Shown: positions 40,866-50,735 of the stretch, piece after piece
Layout: each line of letters begins with the position of its first letter
Numbering within the stretch: the first letter of the stretch is position 1
NCBI RefSeq assembly: GCF_040412085.2
Contig: NZ_CP115920.1
Span: 930,001-994,000 of the forward strand
Direction: 5' to 3'
DNA: 64,000 nucleotides
Origin: Vibrio sp. CB1-14
GTDB lineage: Bacteria > Pseudomonadota > Gammaproteobacteria > Enterobacterales > Vibrionaceae
Position numbers and translations under genes: made by a program
The notes under the pieces: generated by a model
Told to the model about the DNA's origin: nothing
The model's database searches: none
The model's input: the letters and a program-made list of their open reading frames with translations, nothing else

Positions 40866-42185
40866 ATGTCATTAGCGCAGCACTTTATTGATACCCTGCG
40901 GTGCCACCTGCCAGATGGCGGTCGTGTTGTTATCGGATTCAGTGGCGGGGTGGATTCCCGCGTTTTGCTGCATCTAGCGGCGCTTTATCGCGCTCAGCAT
41001 CCTGATCTAGAGTTGCTTGCTGTGCATGTTCATCATGGTTTGAGCCAGTACGCGGATCAATGGCTAGAACAGTGTGAATTATGGGCTAAAGCAGAGCAAA
41101 TCCCCTTCGTCGCAGAGTATGTATCTCTTGACCTAGAGAGCGGCGACAGCATTGAGCAATTGGCACGTGATGCTCGTTACCAAGTCCTAGCATCCCACGT
41201 TAATACGGACGATGTTTTACTGACCGGCCAGCACCTTGACGATCAAACTGAAACTTTTCTTCTGGCTCTTAAGCGAGGTAGCGGGCCCAAGGGGCTATCC
41301 TCAATGGCTCTGTCAGCCCCTTTTGCGTCAGGGAAGCTTTTGAGGCCACTTCTTGATGTGTCCCGAAGCGACATCGAGCATTTTGCACATACTCAGCAGT
41401 TAACTTGGCTTGAAGATGACAGTAACCAAGATACCCGCTTTGACCGCAATTTCTTGCGCCACAAAGTGGTGCCTGTCATTAATAAGCGCTGGCCTAGCTT
41501 TAACAAAGCGGTTCGTCGCAGTGCTCGATTGTGTGCGAAGCAAGAGCAGCTTTTGGCGGAGTTACTTAAGCCCGAGCTAGAGGCTTGTTTAAATTCGTTT
41601 CAAGGGGTTGAGATAGATACCTTAAGTCGCAGCTCTCCACTGAAACGAGATCAACTACTGCGCATGTGGCTTGAAGCGCAAACGTCAGCGCTGCCAAGCG
41701 AGATTCAATTGCAGCAGCTTTGGAATGATGTCGCCTTGGCTAAACCCGATGCAAATCCAAATTTGGTTCTGGCCTCAGGTAGCATTCGCCGATTCAAATC
41801 CCACCTTTACTGGGTAGCACCACAGGAAGATGTCACTCAGTGGAGCAAGTCACTAACGATTGAAACTCCCGTGCTATTGCCCGATAGGTTAGGCGAGCTA
41901 ACGTTAGGTAACAGTAGTGAAAAAAACAGCTTGATGACGCTGAACCGCGCAGCTCTGACAGAGCCGATGGTGGTCATGTTTGAACCAGAAGGTTTGTCTG
42001 CGCATCCTCATGGCAGAGCGGGGTCACGTAAGCTCAAGAAGCTATTTCAAGAGTATCAAATCCCAAGTTGGCAACGCCGCCGAACACCTATTCTGATGAT
42101 GGGTGACAAAGTGGTTGCCGTGGCTAACTTATTTGTAGACAAGGACTTTTACGGCTCAGATTGTGAACTCGTATGGGACAAGTGA
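40866..42185 (+). CDS. tilS: tRNA(Ile)-lysidine synthetase
   Basis: Changes cytidine 34 of the minor tRNA-Ile(CAU) to lysidine so that it reads AUA; essential. The 439-residue protein has the ATP-pyrophosphatase P-loop FSGGVDS at residues 25-31, the LLTGQHLDDQTETFLLAL region (about 118-135), the DDSNQDTRFDRNFLRHKV tRNA-recognition segment, and the TilS C-terminal domains (GSRKLKKLFQEYQIPSWQR). ATG 40866 has GGGA upstream; TTG 40845 would start inside the preceding terminator. Confidence 0.96.
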   Translation: MSLAQHFIDTLRCHLPDGGRVVIGFSGGVDSRVLLHLAALYRAQHPDLELLAVHVHHGLSQYADQWLEQCELWAKAEQIPFVAEYVSLDLESGDSIEQLARDARYQVLASHVNTDDVLLTGQHLDDQTETFLLALKRGSGPKGLSSMALSAPFASGKLLRPLLDVSRSDIEHFAHTQQLTWLEDDSNQDTRFDRNFLRHKVVPVINKRWPSFNKAVRRSARLCAKQEQLLAELLKPELEACLNSFQGVEIDTLSRSSPLKRDQLLRMWLEAQTSALPSEIQLQQLWNDVALAKPDANPNLVLASGSIRRFKSHLYWVAPQEDVTQWSKSLTIETPVLLPDRLGELTLGNSSEKNSLMTLNRAALTEPMVVMFEPEGLSAHPHGRAGSRKLKKLFQEYQIPSWQRRRTPILMMGDKVVAVANLFVDKDFYGSDCELVWDK

Positions 42186-42293
42186 CCCTTTTTCATGTCA
42201 CAATCGTAACTATAATAAACGCTAGGAAGCGGTACAAACCAGAGTAGTGTGGGCTGGTTCCGAGCAAATATGGACGTATCACAAGGAAAAGCA

Positions 42294-42605
42294 ATGAAAA
42301 AGTTGATGATTAGCGCATTGGTAGCAGCGGGTTTGATGAGCGGTGCAGCAGTCGCAGGCGATGTTGCAGCGGGTAAAGCAAAAGCAGCAGTGTGTGCCGC
42401 GTGTCATGGCGCAGATGGCATCGCAGTGATCCCTGGGTATCCAAACCTTAAAGGTCAAAACGAGCAGTATTTGGTTACCTCTATTAATGCATACAAAAGC
42501 AAGCAGCGTAACGGTGGCCTAGCGGCAGTAATGCAAGCACAGGCATCAATGCTTAGCGACGAAGACATTGCTAACCTAGCGGCATACTACGCAAGCCTTA
42601 AATAG
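42294..42605 (+). CDS. Small class I cytochrome c
   Basis: Periplasmic monohaem electron carrier of 103 residues (about 82 mature). A signal peptide ([21 protein letters not shown]) ends near residue 21. Haem attaches at CAACH (34-38), and the C-terminal Met in [17 protein letters not shown] is the likely sixth ligand. It resembles the c553/c5-like soluble cytochromes of Vibrio; the electron partner is unknown. ATG 42294 is chosen for its signal peptide and AAGGAA upstream; a reading from 42249 adds 15 improbable residues. Confidence 0.92.
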   Translation: MKKLMISALVAAGLMSGAAVAGDVAAGKAKAAVCAACHGADGIAVIPGYPNLKGQNEQYLVTSINAYKSKQRNGGLAAVMQAQASMLSDEDIANLAAYYASLK

Positions 42606-42682
42606 AGTGTTCTGAATGACACCTAGATGGTTCTAGCATGATGTAAGCGTAACAAAACAACGTGTTGCAAATAACTTTGATA

Positions 42683-42712
42683 AAAAGCTCGAAGCTGGCC
42701 TTCGAGCTTTTT
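42683..42712 (+). terminator. Intrinsic terminator after the cytochrome c gene
   Basis: AAAAGCTCGAAG pairs perfectly with CTTCGAGCTTTT around CTGGC and is followed by further T. Confidence 0.9.
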
Positions 42713-42770
42713 GTTTTCGTTGATTGTTATCGCGACCTACCAGATAATGTCGTTAACAAAAGTGATGTAA

Positions 42771-43118
<348 letters not shown>

Positions 43119-43140
43119 ACCGCGAGTAGCACTAACATTA

Positions 43141-43166
43141 AAAGGAGTAGGCAACTACTCCTTTTT
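43141..43166 (+). terminator. Intrinsic terminator of glnB
   Basis: AAAGGAGTAG pairs perfectly with CTACTCCTTT around GCAA and is followed by T-rich bases. Confidence 0.9.
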
Positions 43167-43183
43167 TACTTTTGGGGTGAGCG

Positions 43184-44032
43184 ATGAAGTTGAAGTGGAT
43201 TTTAGTTGGCGTATTAGCCGCAGTTTTTATGGCGGTAGGCGGCTTTCAGGTCGTGTTTACTGTGTCTGACACTCCCGAGATCACAACTGTTCGCGGCAAT
43301 CAGGTTGATACTGAATTAAAGTGTTATCACAATCCAACGCCTCAGGCGCTCGATGATGAGGGACGACTCAATGTATTGGTTTGGAATGTTTACAAACAAA
43401 ACAGGGAGAACCTTCTCTCCGAGCTAACAGAGCGCTCTCAAGACAGGCAGTTGGTACTACTTCAAGAGGCAAGCCTGGATGATCAGTTCCTCGATTGGCT
43501 TCAGCGTTCTGATTGGGGCAGTAACCAAGTCAGCGCCTTCAAAGCTTTTGATGTTTCAAGTGGTGTTCTGAATTTGAGTCGAACCATGCCAAAGGTCGCG
43601 TGTGCAAACCTTCAGGTTGAGCCATGGTTACAACTGCCTAAATCGGGTCTCTACGCGGAATATGCGCTCTCTAATGGGCAGACCCTGATTGCGCTGAACC
43701 TTCATTCAGTGAACTTTACCATTGGCACACAAGAGTACAAGCAGCAGCTCGAGTCATTTAAGCAAGTTCTTGAGTCTCACTCAGGGCCACTGCTCATTGC
43801 TGGCGACTTTAACAGCTGGAGCGAGTCGCGAATGGCAGTACTTAAACAAGCACTCAAAGACTATCAGATCCAAGAGGTCAAATTTACTCCGGATCATCGA
43901 AAACGTTTTGTCACCGGACTCCCTCTCGACCATATATTTTATCGAGGCATGACGTTGGAGACGATGAGCACGCCAGAGAGTGATGCATCAGATCATAATC
44001 CAATGCTGGCGGAGTTCGTTTTGGCTCAGTAA
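43184..44032 (+). CDS. YafD-like endonuclease/exonuclease/phosphatase-fold protein
   Basis: The 282-residue protein of the EEP superfamily (divalent-metal phosphodiesterases) resembles YafD/UPF0294. It has an N-terminal hydrophobic helix (about 5-27) that would anchor or export it, then metal/catalytic residues in the family pattern: Asn in LVWNVYKQN, Glu in LLQEAS, Asp and Asn in AGDFNSW, and Asp-His in SDHNPMLAEF. Substrate is unknown. The start ATG 43184 is preceded by GGGGTGA. It follows glnB after a terminator and converges with the DUF1853 gene. Confidence 0.85.
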   Translation: MKLKWILVGVLAAVFMAVGGFQVVFTVSDTPEITTVRGNQVDTELKCYHNPTPQALDDEGRLNVLVWNVYKQNRENLLSELTERSQDRQLVLLQEASLDDQFLDWLQRSDWGSNQVSAFKAFDVSSGVLNLSRTMPKVACANLQVEPWLQLPKSGLYAEYALSNGQTLIALNLHSVNFTIGTQEYKQQLESFKQVLESHSGPLLIAGDFNSWSESRMAVLKQALKDYQIQEVKFTPDHRKRFVTGLPLDHIFYRGMTLETMSTPESDASDHNPMLAEFVLAQ

Positions 44033-44046
44033 CCGCCAGCGTTCGG

Positions 44047-44817
44047 TTACATACTGCTTTGCGGCCAGTCATCAGGGACGACAAACCAGAATTGGCCGCT
44101 TTTGGCTTGGCAATGGATAAAGTGCTTGGGTAGCGCCGACACTGAATCGTACTCTGCGCGTCGCGGATTTCCTGTTGCCCAAAGCGGTTTTTCTAATCGG
44201 TATATCGGTTCATCGATAAGATGAAATTGAGATTGGTAGCACCAATGGCCAGTAACGCGCTGTGGATTGATATCAAGTTCTAAGCAGCGAGTTGGCGTCT
44301 TTTCTGGGTCAAACGGGTTGATATACAACCGCCCTTGCATCAATAGGTGTTGAGAAGGGCTGGCAATATTAGGGAACTGAGCTTTGAACGCAGGGGTATC
44401 AGACATCTTTAGTTGATGCTCGAGCATGCGGCTCAATTTTTTGTCTAGTCTATCCTTTGCATTCGGTCCATACCAAAGCCCATCTTTTAGCAAATAGAAC
44501 TTAATCGCTACCTCCCAGTGCTCGAGTTGTTGCTGGTCTGGTTTTTTAATAAGAAAGTCGATAGCACCCAAGGTACGACCATCTTGCTGCAGTTGTATCT
44601 CTTCAGCAAAGACGCTGTGGCTGTTACTTTGCTCAAATAAACGTCGGCACAGCTCCTGATAAAGAAACCCAAGCCTAGGGTTGCCTTGGTGCTCAGAATC
44701 GTCCTGAGAGTTTGATTGAGGGGATACCTTAGGGAAACCCCCAGCCACGCTCGAATGTCCCGTGACGAGGCTCTGGCTTTCGTTTATCCAGGTAATAAAG
44801 TCCCTGATGGTTTGCAT
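44047..44817 (-). CDS. DUF1853 family protein
   Basis: A 256-residue protein of unknown function. The DUF1853-like parts are LGFLYQELCRRLFEQS, then ELQLQ-type residues, IDFLIKKPDQQQLEHWEVAIKFYLL, and WYGPNAKDRLDKKLSRMLEHQL. The IDFLI...WEVAIKFY pattern, with acidic residues in a strand followed by a conserved Lys, looks like a PD-(D/E)XK nuclease-type core, which is an inference. ATG 44817 matches where the domain begins; ATG 44847 would add ten residues, and neither start has a clear ribosome site. Divergent from the Nif3-like gene with a short shared promoter region. Confidence 0.78.
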   Translation of the reverse strand: MQTIRDFITWINESQSLVTGHSSVAGGFPKVSPQSNSQDDSEHQGNPRLGFLYQELCRRLFEQSNSHSVFAEEIQLQQDGRTLGAIDFLIKKPDQQQLEHWEVAIKFYLLKDGLWYGPNAKDRLDKKLSRMLEHQLKMSDTPAFKAQFPNIASPSQHLLMQGRLYINPFDPEKTPTRCLELDINPQRVTGHWCYQSQFHLIDEPIYRLEKPLWATGNPRRAEYDSVSALPKHFIHCQAKSGQFWFVVPDDWPQSSM

Positions 44818-44901
44818 AGCGTATTCTTTACGTTTTCCTTTCGACATTGCTAGAGTAAATTGCTATAACCACGGAAATCAAGAATTTGCTCAGGAAGTGC
44901 C

Positions 44902-45660
44902 ATGAATAACCTAAAGCTTGAAGCTATCCTCAATGAAAAACTCTCACCGCAACTGATTAAAGATTACAGCCCAAATGGGCTTCAAGTTGAAGGTGCGACT
45001 GATATCAAAAAAGTAATTACCGGAGTCACGGCATCACAAGCGCTTATTGATTACGCAGTAAGTGTCGGAGCGGATGCCATATTAGTTCACCATGGCTATT
45101 TCTGGAAAGGAGAGCCAGAGCCAATTCGTGGCATGAAGGGCAAGCGTATTCGCACTCTCATTAAAAACGATGTGAACTTGTTTGGTTATCACCTGCCGCT
45201 TGATATCCACCCTGAGCTAGGTAACAACGCTAAATTAGCACAGTTGCTTGATATTGAGGTCATCGATGGCCTAGAAGGTCACCCACAGTCTGTTGCTATG
45301 TTTGGTAAACTGGCAAAACCTATCTCTGGTGCTAAGTTTGCGACTAAGATTGCAAAAGCCCTAAATCGTGAACCTCTGCACATCGCACCAGAGTTGGCTG
45401 ACAAGCCGATTGAAACGGTAGGTTGGTGTACCGGTGGTGGACAGGATTACATTGAACTAGCAGCGTCAAAGGGGTTAGATGCCTTCATTTCAGGGGAGAT
45501 TTCTGAGCGTACGACGTACACTGCACGTGAAATGGGTATCCACTACTTTGCGGCCGGTCATCATGCGACTGAGCGCTACGGCATCAAAGCGCTGGGTGAG
45601 TGGCTGGCAAGCGAACATGGTTTGGACGTTGAGTTTAAAGATATCGACAATCCGGTATAA
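44902..45660 (+). CDS. Nif3-like dinuclear metal-binding protein (YbgI family)
   Basis: A 252-residue member of the Nif3/YbgI family, which forms hexameric toroids with two metal ions per subunit; the reported roles (GTP cyclohydrolase I type 2 label, DNA-damage link) are not firm. Metal ligands fit the family: His in ILVHHGYFWKGE (about 63-74), Asp in YHLPLDIHPELG (about 95-106), and His and Glu in AAGHHATERYGI near 215-226. Start ATG 44902 has AGGAAGTG upstream (44892). Alone on its strand, facing gltA across a bidirectional terminator. Confidence 0.93.
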   Translation: MNNLKLEAILNEKLSPQLIKDYSPNGLQVEGATDIKKVITGVTASQALIDYAVSVGADAILVHHGYFWKGEPEPIRGMKGKRIRTLIKNDVNLFGYHLPLDIHPELGNNAKLAQLLDIEVIDGLEGHPQSVAMFGKLAKPISGAKFATKIAKALNREPLHIAPELADKPIETVGWCTGGGQDYIELAASKGLDAFISGEISERTTYTAREMGIHYFAAGHHATERYGIKALGEWLASEHGLDVEFKDIDNPV

Positions 45661-45676
45661 AACCACCAATGAAATA

Positions 45677-45702
45677 AAAAGAGCAGCCTAGGCTGCTCTT
45701 TT
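45677..45702. terminator. Bidirectional terminator between the Nif3-like gene and gltA
   Basis: AAAAGAGCAGCC pairs perfectly with GGCTGCTCTTTT around TA (effective loop slightly larger), with A- and T-tracts that allow termination on both strands. Confidence 0.9.
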
Positions 45703-45725
45703 GAGTTGTGATGTTGTGTTTATCG

Positions 45726-47015
45726 TTATTCGCGCTCGTGAAGCGGTTTGAAGTCACGCATTGATTCACCAGTGTAAAGCTGACGTGGGCGACCGATGCG
45801 GTTGTCTGGATCGCTGTGCATTTCGTTCCAGTGAGCAATCCAACCAACAGTGCGAGACATAGCAAAGATAACGGTGAACATAGACACTGGGATACCAATC
45901 GCTTTAAGGATGATACCTGAGTAGAAGTCTACGTTTGGATACAGTTTCTTCTCAACGAAATACTCGTCTGATAGCGCAATGCGCTCAAGCTCCATCGCAA
46001 CATCCAGTAGTGGATCTTGAATGTTAAGCTCTTTCAGTACATCGTGACATGCTTCACGCATAACTGTTGCGCGTGGGTCGTAGTTCTTGTAAACACGGTG
46101 ACCAAAGCCCATTAGGCGGAATGGATCATCTTTGTCCTTCGCTCGTTCGATGAACTCAGGGATCTTGTCTACAGAGCCAATCTCTTCAAGCATACGCAAA
46201 CACGCTTCGTTAGCACCGCCGTGTGCAGGCCCCCATAGAGACGCGATACCCGCTGCAATACATGCAAATGGGTTAGCGCCAGATGAACCTGCTAGACGTA
46301 CCGTTGACGTTGACGCATTTTGCTCGTGGTCTGCGTGTAGTGTAAAGATCTTGTCCATTGCACGCGCAACGATAGGGTTTACTTCGTACTCTTCGCAAGG
46401 GTTTGCGAACATCATGTGTAGGAAGTTCTCCGCATACGTTAGGTCGTTGCGTGGGTAGATGAATGGTTGACCGATAGAATACTTGTAGCACATAGCTGCA
46501 AGGGTTGGCATCTTAGAAATTAGGCGGTAAGCCGCAATTTCACGGTGTGAGTCATTGTTGATATCGAGGGAATCATGATAGAAGGCTGCAAGTGCACCAA
46601 CTACACCACACATAACGGCCATTGGGTGAGCGTCGCGACGGAAACCGTGGAAGAAACTCGCGATTTGCTCGTGAACCATAGTGTGACGAGTAACAATTTG
46701 CTTGAACTCTTCATATTCTTCACGTGATGGGGCTTCGCCAACAAGAAGGATGTAGCATACTTCTAGGTAGTCTGCATTGTTAGCTAACTGATCGATAGGG
46801 AAGCCACGGTGCAGTAAAACACCTTTGCCGCCGTCGATATAAGTGATTTGAGATTCACAGGATGCAGTGGCAAGAAAACCTGGGTCAAATGTAAAGTAAC
46901 CATTCGCTCCAAGCTTACGAACATCGACTACTTCTGGTCCGATAGAACCTTCCATAATCGGCAGCTCGATTGGCGCTTGACCTTCAATATGAAGGGTCGC
47001 TTTCTTATCTGCCAT
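45726..47015 (-). CDS. gltA: Citrate synthase (type II)
   Basis: Condenses oxaloacetate and acetyl-CoA to citrate, the entry to the TCA cycle. The 429-residue protein is the hexameric, NADH-inhibited type II of Gram-negatives. Catalytic residues lie in family motifs: His in HADHEQNAS, His in [14 protein letters not shown], and Asp in NVDFYSGI. The N-terminal 50-residue domain ([28 protein letters not shown]) is typical. AAAGGAG lies upstream of the ATG. Divergent from sdhCDAB with a 394-base shared region. Confidence 0.98.
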   Translation of the reverse strand: MADKKATLHIEGQAPIELPIMEGSIGPEVVDVRKLGANGYFTFDPGFLATASCESQITYIDGGKGVLLHRGFPIDQLANNADYLEVCYILLVGEAPSREEYEEFKQIVTRHTMVHEQIASFFHGFRRDAHPMAVMCGVVGALAAFYHDSLDINNDSHREIAAYRLISKMPTLAAMCYKYSIGQPFIYPRNDLTYAENFLHMMFANPCEEYEVNPIVARAMDKIFTLHADHEQNASTSTVRLAGSSGANPFACIAAGIASLWGPAHGGANEACLRMLEEIGSVDKIPEFIERAKDKDDPFRLMGFGHRVYKNYDPRATVMREACHDVLKELNIQDPLLDVAMELERIALSDEYFVEKKLYPNVDFYSGIILKAIGIPVSMFTVIFAMSRTVGWIAHWNEMHSDPDNRIGRPRQLYTGESMRDFKPLHERE

Positions 47016-47409
47016 AACAATCTCCTTTGTTTATTATTTAATCCGTCCAGGATGTTTGTGTGCCAATTTTTTACTTTGGTTCGGAAGCAAAGTCAATTTC
47101 TATACGATGATGTGTGCACTTGTTATGATTTTTTATAGAAAAATGGTTAAAAATCTGTTCTGTGTAGCATATTTTGTTACATCAATTGTATTAGAATGTT
47201 GCCAACCGTATAGTTGCGGTGAAATTGTTGGTCCTAGCCTTTAAAAATCGAGTATACAAACCGAAGTGAGGTGGTTTTGGATTCTCATTTGTTAACATTG
47301 TTGCAACAATTATCTCCCTTGTAACACGAGATTTCTGTTAAGTTTATGTTAACTTTTGAGGCTTACAGACCAAAATTTATTCATAACAATAAATGCTCAA
47401 TGGAGCTGA
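47016..47409. promoter_or_regulatory. Divergent control region between gltA and sdhC
   Basis: 394 AT-rich bases without a gene. Direct repeats GTTAA at 47337-47341 and 47348-47352 (11 bases apart) resemble an ArcA site, which in E. coli represses gltA and sdh without oxygen. A perfect 14-bp palindrome ATTGTTGCAACAAT lies at 47297-47310, and GTTAAC at 47291. A CRP-like half site near 47160-47180 is too weak to call. The regulators are inferred from analogy only. Confidence 0.45.
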
Positions 47410-47802
47410 GTGAGCAAGCCCGTGAAAGAAAGAAAGTCCAGACCTGTTAATCTTGATTTACAGACAATTCGCTTTCCGATCACTGCAATCGCATCCATCT
47501 TGCACCGAGTGTCAGGTGTGATCACGTTTGTGTCGATCGGTATTCTCCTTTGGTTACTAGCCAAGTCACTCTCGTCCCCTATGGGGTTTGCCGAGGCAGT
47601 CGATATCGTCGACGGTTTCTTCGTCAAGCTTATTCTTTGGGGCATTTTGACTGCTCTTGCGTACCACATTGTTGGTGGTATTCGTCATCTAATCATGGAT
47701 CTAGGTTACTTTGAAGAGCTCGAATCGGGCGCGAAAAGTGCCAAGGTATCCTTTATCGTGACAGGCGTTCTGTCGCTATTGGCGGGAGTTTTGGTATGGT
47801 AA
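47410..47802 (+). CDS. sdhC: Succinate dehydrogenase cytochrome b556 subunit
   Basis: Membrane anchor and haem/quinone-site subunit of complex II in the inner membrane. The 130-residue protein has an RPVNLDLQTIRFPITAIASILHRVSGV start (Ser and Arg of the ubiquinone site) and three hydrophobic helices; the haem ligand is probably the His in AYHIVGGIRHLIMD. The start is GTG at 47410, with GGAG upstream (47402). It overlaps sdhD by seven bases, so the two are translationally coupled. Confidence 0.96.
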   Translation: MSKPVKERKSRPVNLDLQTIRFPITAIASILHRVSGVITFVSIGILLWLLAKSLSSPMGFAEAVDIVDGFFVKLILWGILTALAYHIVGGIRHLIMDLGYFEELESGAKSAKVSFIVTGVLSLLAGVLVW

Positions 47803-48143
47803 ACAACGTTTCATCATTCGGTCGTAACGGTGTCCACGATTATCTTCTGATTCGTGCGAGCGCCATTATTATGACCTTGTACACTATCTATCTTGTGAGC
47901 TTCTGCGCGTTTGCAGGAGACATTTCCTACGTATCGTGGACCAACTTCTTCGGTGGCACCTTCACTAAGGTGTTTACTATGCTGGCATTGGCATCTCTGC
48001 TTATCCATGCCTGGATTGGTCTATGGCAAGTTCTTACAGACTATATCAAGCCGACCATGTTACGTGGTGCGCTGCAACTGACGGTTATTGCAGTGCTGCT
48101 TGGTTATTTCTTCTCTGGTTTCTTTATTCTGTGGGGTGCGTAA
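47796..48143 (+). CDS. sdhD: Succinate dehydrogenase membrane anchor subunit
   Basis: Second membrane subunit of complex II. The 115-residue protein has three hydrophobic helices; HDYLLIRASAIIMTLYTIYLV begins the first, and LLIHAWIGLWQVLTDYIKP contains the probable haem ligand His and the quinone-site Tyr-type residue. It overlaps sdhC by seven bases and sdhA starts at the next base after its stop. Confidence 0.95.
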   Translation: MVNNVSSFGRNGVHDYLLIRASAIIMTLYTIYLVSFCAFAGDISYVSWTNFFGGTFTKVFTMLALASLLIHAWIGLWQVLTDYIKPTMLRGALQLTVIAVLLGYFFSGFFILWGA

Positions 48144-49910
48144 GTGTCTATTCCAGTTCGTGAGTTTGATGCCGTAGTAATCGGCGCTGGTGGTGCAGGC
48201 ATGCGCGCTGCACTACAAATTTCAGAGCAAGGCCTATCTTGTGCGTTGCTATCAAAAGTATTTCCTACTCGTTCCCACACCGTATCTGCCCAGGGTGGTA
48301 TTACGGTTGCGTTGGGTAACTCTCATAAAGATGATTGGCAGTGGCACATGTATGACACGGTCAAGGGCTCTGACTACATCGGTGACCAAGACGCTATCGA
48401 GTACATGTGTAAGAATGGTCCTAAGTCGGTCATTGAATTAGAGAAAATGGGTCTACCTTTCTCTCGTTTTGAAAACGGTTCTATCTACCAGCGTCCATTT
48501 GGTGGACAGTCTAAAGAGTTTGGTGGGGAGCAGGCTGCACGTACTGCGGCAGCTGCAGACCGTACAGGCCACGCACTGCTGCATACTCTTTATCAGCAAA
48601 ACATCAAGCACAAAACAACCATATTCTCGGAGTGGTATGCGCTCGATATGGTTAAGAACCAAGATGGCGCGGTTATGGGTTGTACTGCGCTTTGCATGGA
48701 AACGGGCGAGATTTGCTACTTCAAATCAAAAGCAACCATCTTAGCTACTGGTGGTGCGGGTCGTATCTACGCTTCAACCACCAACGCTCATATCAACACG
48801 GGTGATGGTGTTGGTATGGCGCTGCGTGCTGGCGTACCGATGCAAGATATGGAAATGTGGCAGTTCCACCCAACGGGTATTGCTGGCGCAGGTGTACTCG
48901 TTACCGAAGGTTGTCGTGGTGAAGGTGGTTACCTTCTCAATAAAGATGGCGAGCGATTTATGGAGCGTTACGCACCAAACGCAAAAGACCTTGCTGGTCG
49001 TGACGTGGTTGCACGTTCGATGATGATCGAAATTCGTGAAGGTCGTGGCTGTGACGGCCCTTGGGGACCACACATTAAGCTTAAAATGGATCACCTGGGT
49101 AAAGACGTCCTTGAGTCTCGTCTACCAGGTATCTGTGAGCTGTCTCGTACGTTTGCACACGTTGATCCAGTGAAAGAGCCAATCCCAGTTATTCCAACCT
49201 GTCACTACATGATGGGTGGTGTACCGACTCAGGTGTCTGGTCAAGCGATTAAACAAGACGCGTCTGGTAACGATCATGAAGTTCAAGGTCTATTCGCTTG
49301 TGGTGAAATCGCTTCTGTATCTGTACACGGCGCGAACCGTCTTGGTGGTAACTCGCTGCTTGACCTAGTGGTGTTTGGTCGTGCAACTGGTCTTCACCTT
49401 GGTGAGACGCTGGCTGCGCAAACTGAAGCTCGCCCAGCGACGGAGTCAGACATTGAAGCATCACTGGCTCGCACGATGCGCTGGGAGAACAGTGCATCGG
49501 GTGAAGACCCAGCTCAAATCCGTAAAGATCTGCAAACTTGTATGCAAAACAGCTTCTCGGTATTCCGAGAGGGTGATGCGATGGCAACCGGTCTAGAAGA
49601 GCTTAAAGTGATTCGTGACCGCTTGAAAGAAGCGCATCTTGCAGACAAGTCGAAAGAGTTCAACACCCAGCGTGTGGAGTGTCTAGAGCTTGATAACTTG
49701 ATGGAGACTGCATTCTCGACTGCAGTCGCTGCAAACTACCGTACCGAGAGTCGCGGCGCTCATGCTCGCTTTGATTACCCAGAGCGTGATGACGAGAATT
49801 GGCTATGCCACTCAATCTACAACCCTGAAACTGAGCAGATGTCGAAGCGTGATGTCAACATGATGCCTGTTCACCGTGAAGCTTTCCCACCGAAAGCACG
49901 TACGTACTAA
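48144..49910 (+). CDS. sdhA: Succinate dehydrogenase flavoprotein subunit
   Basis: Oxidises succinate to fumarate on the cytoplasmic face of the inner membrane. The 588-residue protein (as E. coli) has the FAD motif [15 protein letters not shown] (about 10-24), the His that covalently binds FAD in [11 protein letters not shown], the catalytic Arg/His segments of [12 protein letters not shown] and [11 protein letters not shown], and [18 protein letters not shown]. The start is GTG at 48144, directly after the sdhD stop. Confidence 0.98.
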   Translation: MSIPVREFDAVVIGAGGAGMRAALQISEQGLSCALLSKVFPTRSHTVSAQGGITVALGNSHKDDWQWHMYDTVKGSDYIGDQDAIEYMCKNGPKSVIELEKMGLPFSRFENGSIYQRPFGGQSKEFGGEQAARTAAAADRTGHALLHTLYQQNIKHKTTIFSEWYALDMVKNQDGAVMGCTALCMETGEICYFKSKATILATGGAGRIYASTTNAHINTGDGVGMALRAGVPMQDMEMWQFHPTGIAGAGVLVTEGCRGEGGYLLNKDGERFMERYAPNAKDLAGRDVVARSMMIEIREGRGCDGPWGPHIKLKMDHLGKDVLESRLPGICELSRTFAHVDPVKEPIPVIPTCHYMMGGVPTQVSGQAIKQDASGNDHEVQGLFACGEIASVSVHGANRLGGNSLLDLVVFGRATGLHLGETLAAQTEARPATESDIEASLARTMRWENSASGEDPAQIRKDLQTCMQNSFSVFREGDAMATGLEELKVIRDRLKEAHLADKSKEFNTQRVECLELDNLMETAFSTAVAANYRTESRGAHARFDYPERDDENWLCHSIYNPETEQMSKRDVNMMPVHREAFPPKARTY

Positions 49911-49925
49911 AGGGAGGACACTACT

Positions 49926-50636
49926 ATGAACCTTAATTTCTCTCTTTACCGTTACAATCCGGATGCAGATAACAAACCATACATGAAAGACTACACCTTA
50001 GAGGTGGACGAAGGGTCGGACATGATGGTGCTTGATGCTCTGATACTATTGAAAGAGCAAGACCCAACGATTGCGTTCCGTCGCTCTTGCCGGGAAGGGG
50101 TATGTGGCTCCGATGGCTTGAACATGAACGGCAAAAATGGCCTTGCTTGTATCACACCGCTATCTGCGCTTGAGGGTGGCAAGATTGTCATTCGACCATT
50201 ACCGGGACTTCCGGTGGTTCGAGACTTGATTGTCGACATGACTCAGTTTTATGATAACTACGCGAAAGTTAAACCATTTCTTATTTCTGAAGGAAATGTG
50301 CCGCCGTCGCGAGAAAATCTGCAAATGCCAGAAGAACGTGCTCACCTTGATGGACTGTATGAGTGCATCATGTGTGCGTGTTGTACGACGTCTTGTCCAT
50401 CTTTCTGGTGGAATCCAGACAAGTTTATTGGACCTGCAGGTCTTCTCGCTGCGTACCGCTGGCTGATTGACAGTCGAGATACTGCAACGGATGAACGCTT
50501 ATCAAATCTTGATGATGCGTTTAGTGTTTTCCGTTGTCACGGCATCATGAACTGTGTCAGTGTATGTCCTAAGGGACTTAACCCAACGAAAGCCATTGGT
50601 CACATCAAATCAATGCTTGTGAATCGTTCGGTGTAA
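49926..50636 (+). CDS. sdhB: Succinate dehydrogenase iron-sulfur subunit
   Basis: Carries electrons from FAD to quinone. The 236-residue protein has the [2Fe-2S] cysteines in CREGVCGSDG and NGLAC, the [4Fe-4S] site in CIMCACCTTSCPSFWW, and the [3Fe-4S] site in CHGIMNCVSVCPKGLNP. AGGGAGGA precedes the ATG. It completes sdhCDAB; sucA follows 100 bases later. Confidence 0.98.
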   Translation: MNLNFSLYRYNPDADNKPYMKDYTLEVDEGSDMMVLDALILLKEQDPTIAFRRSCREGVCGSDGLNMNGKNGLACITPLSALEGGKIVIRPLPGLPVVRDLIVDMTQFYDNYAKVKPFLISEGNVPPSRENLQMPEERAHLDGLYECIMCACCTTSCPSFWWNPDKFIGPAGLLAAYRWLIDSRDTATDERLSNLDDAFSVFRCHGIMNCVSVCPKGLNPTKAIGHIKSMLVNRSV

Positions 50637-50651
50637 CAACAAATAAAAATT

Positions 50652-50678
50652 GCCGACTCGACGTCCCGGAGGGTCGGC
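50652..50678 (+). terminator. Stem-loop between sdhB and sucA
   Basis: GCCGACTC pairs with GGGTCGGC (one T-G pair) around an 11-base loop, but the tail TTCTTATAG is a weak T-run. Partial terminator or processing site; E. coli transcribes sdh through into suc. Confidence 0.5.
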
Positions 50679-50735
50679 TTCTTATAGCTCGGCGTAGACC
50701 GAAGCATACGTGAAAACTACTGGTTAAGGGAAAAT

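Noticed and set aside
47056..47244. Small hydrophobic open frame in the gltA-sdhC gap
   Set aside because: No ribosome-binding site and a composition explained by AT-rich promoter DNA.
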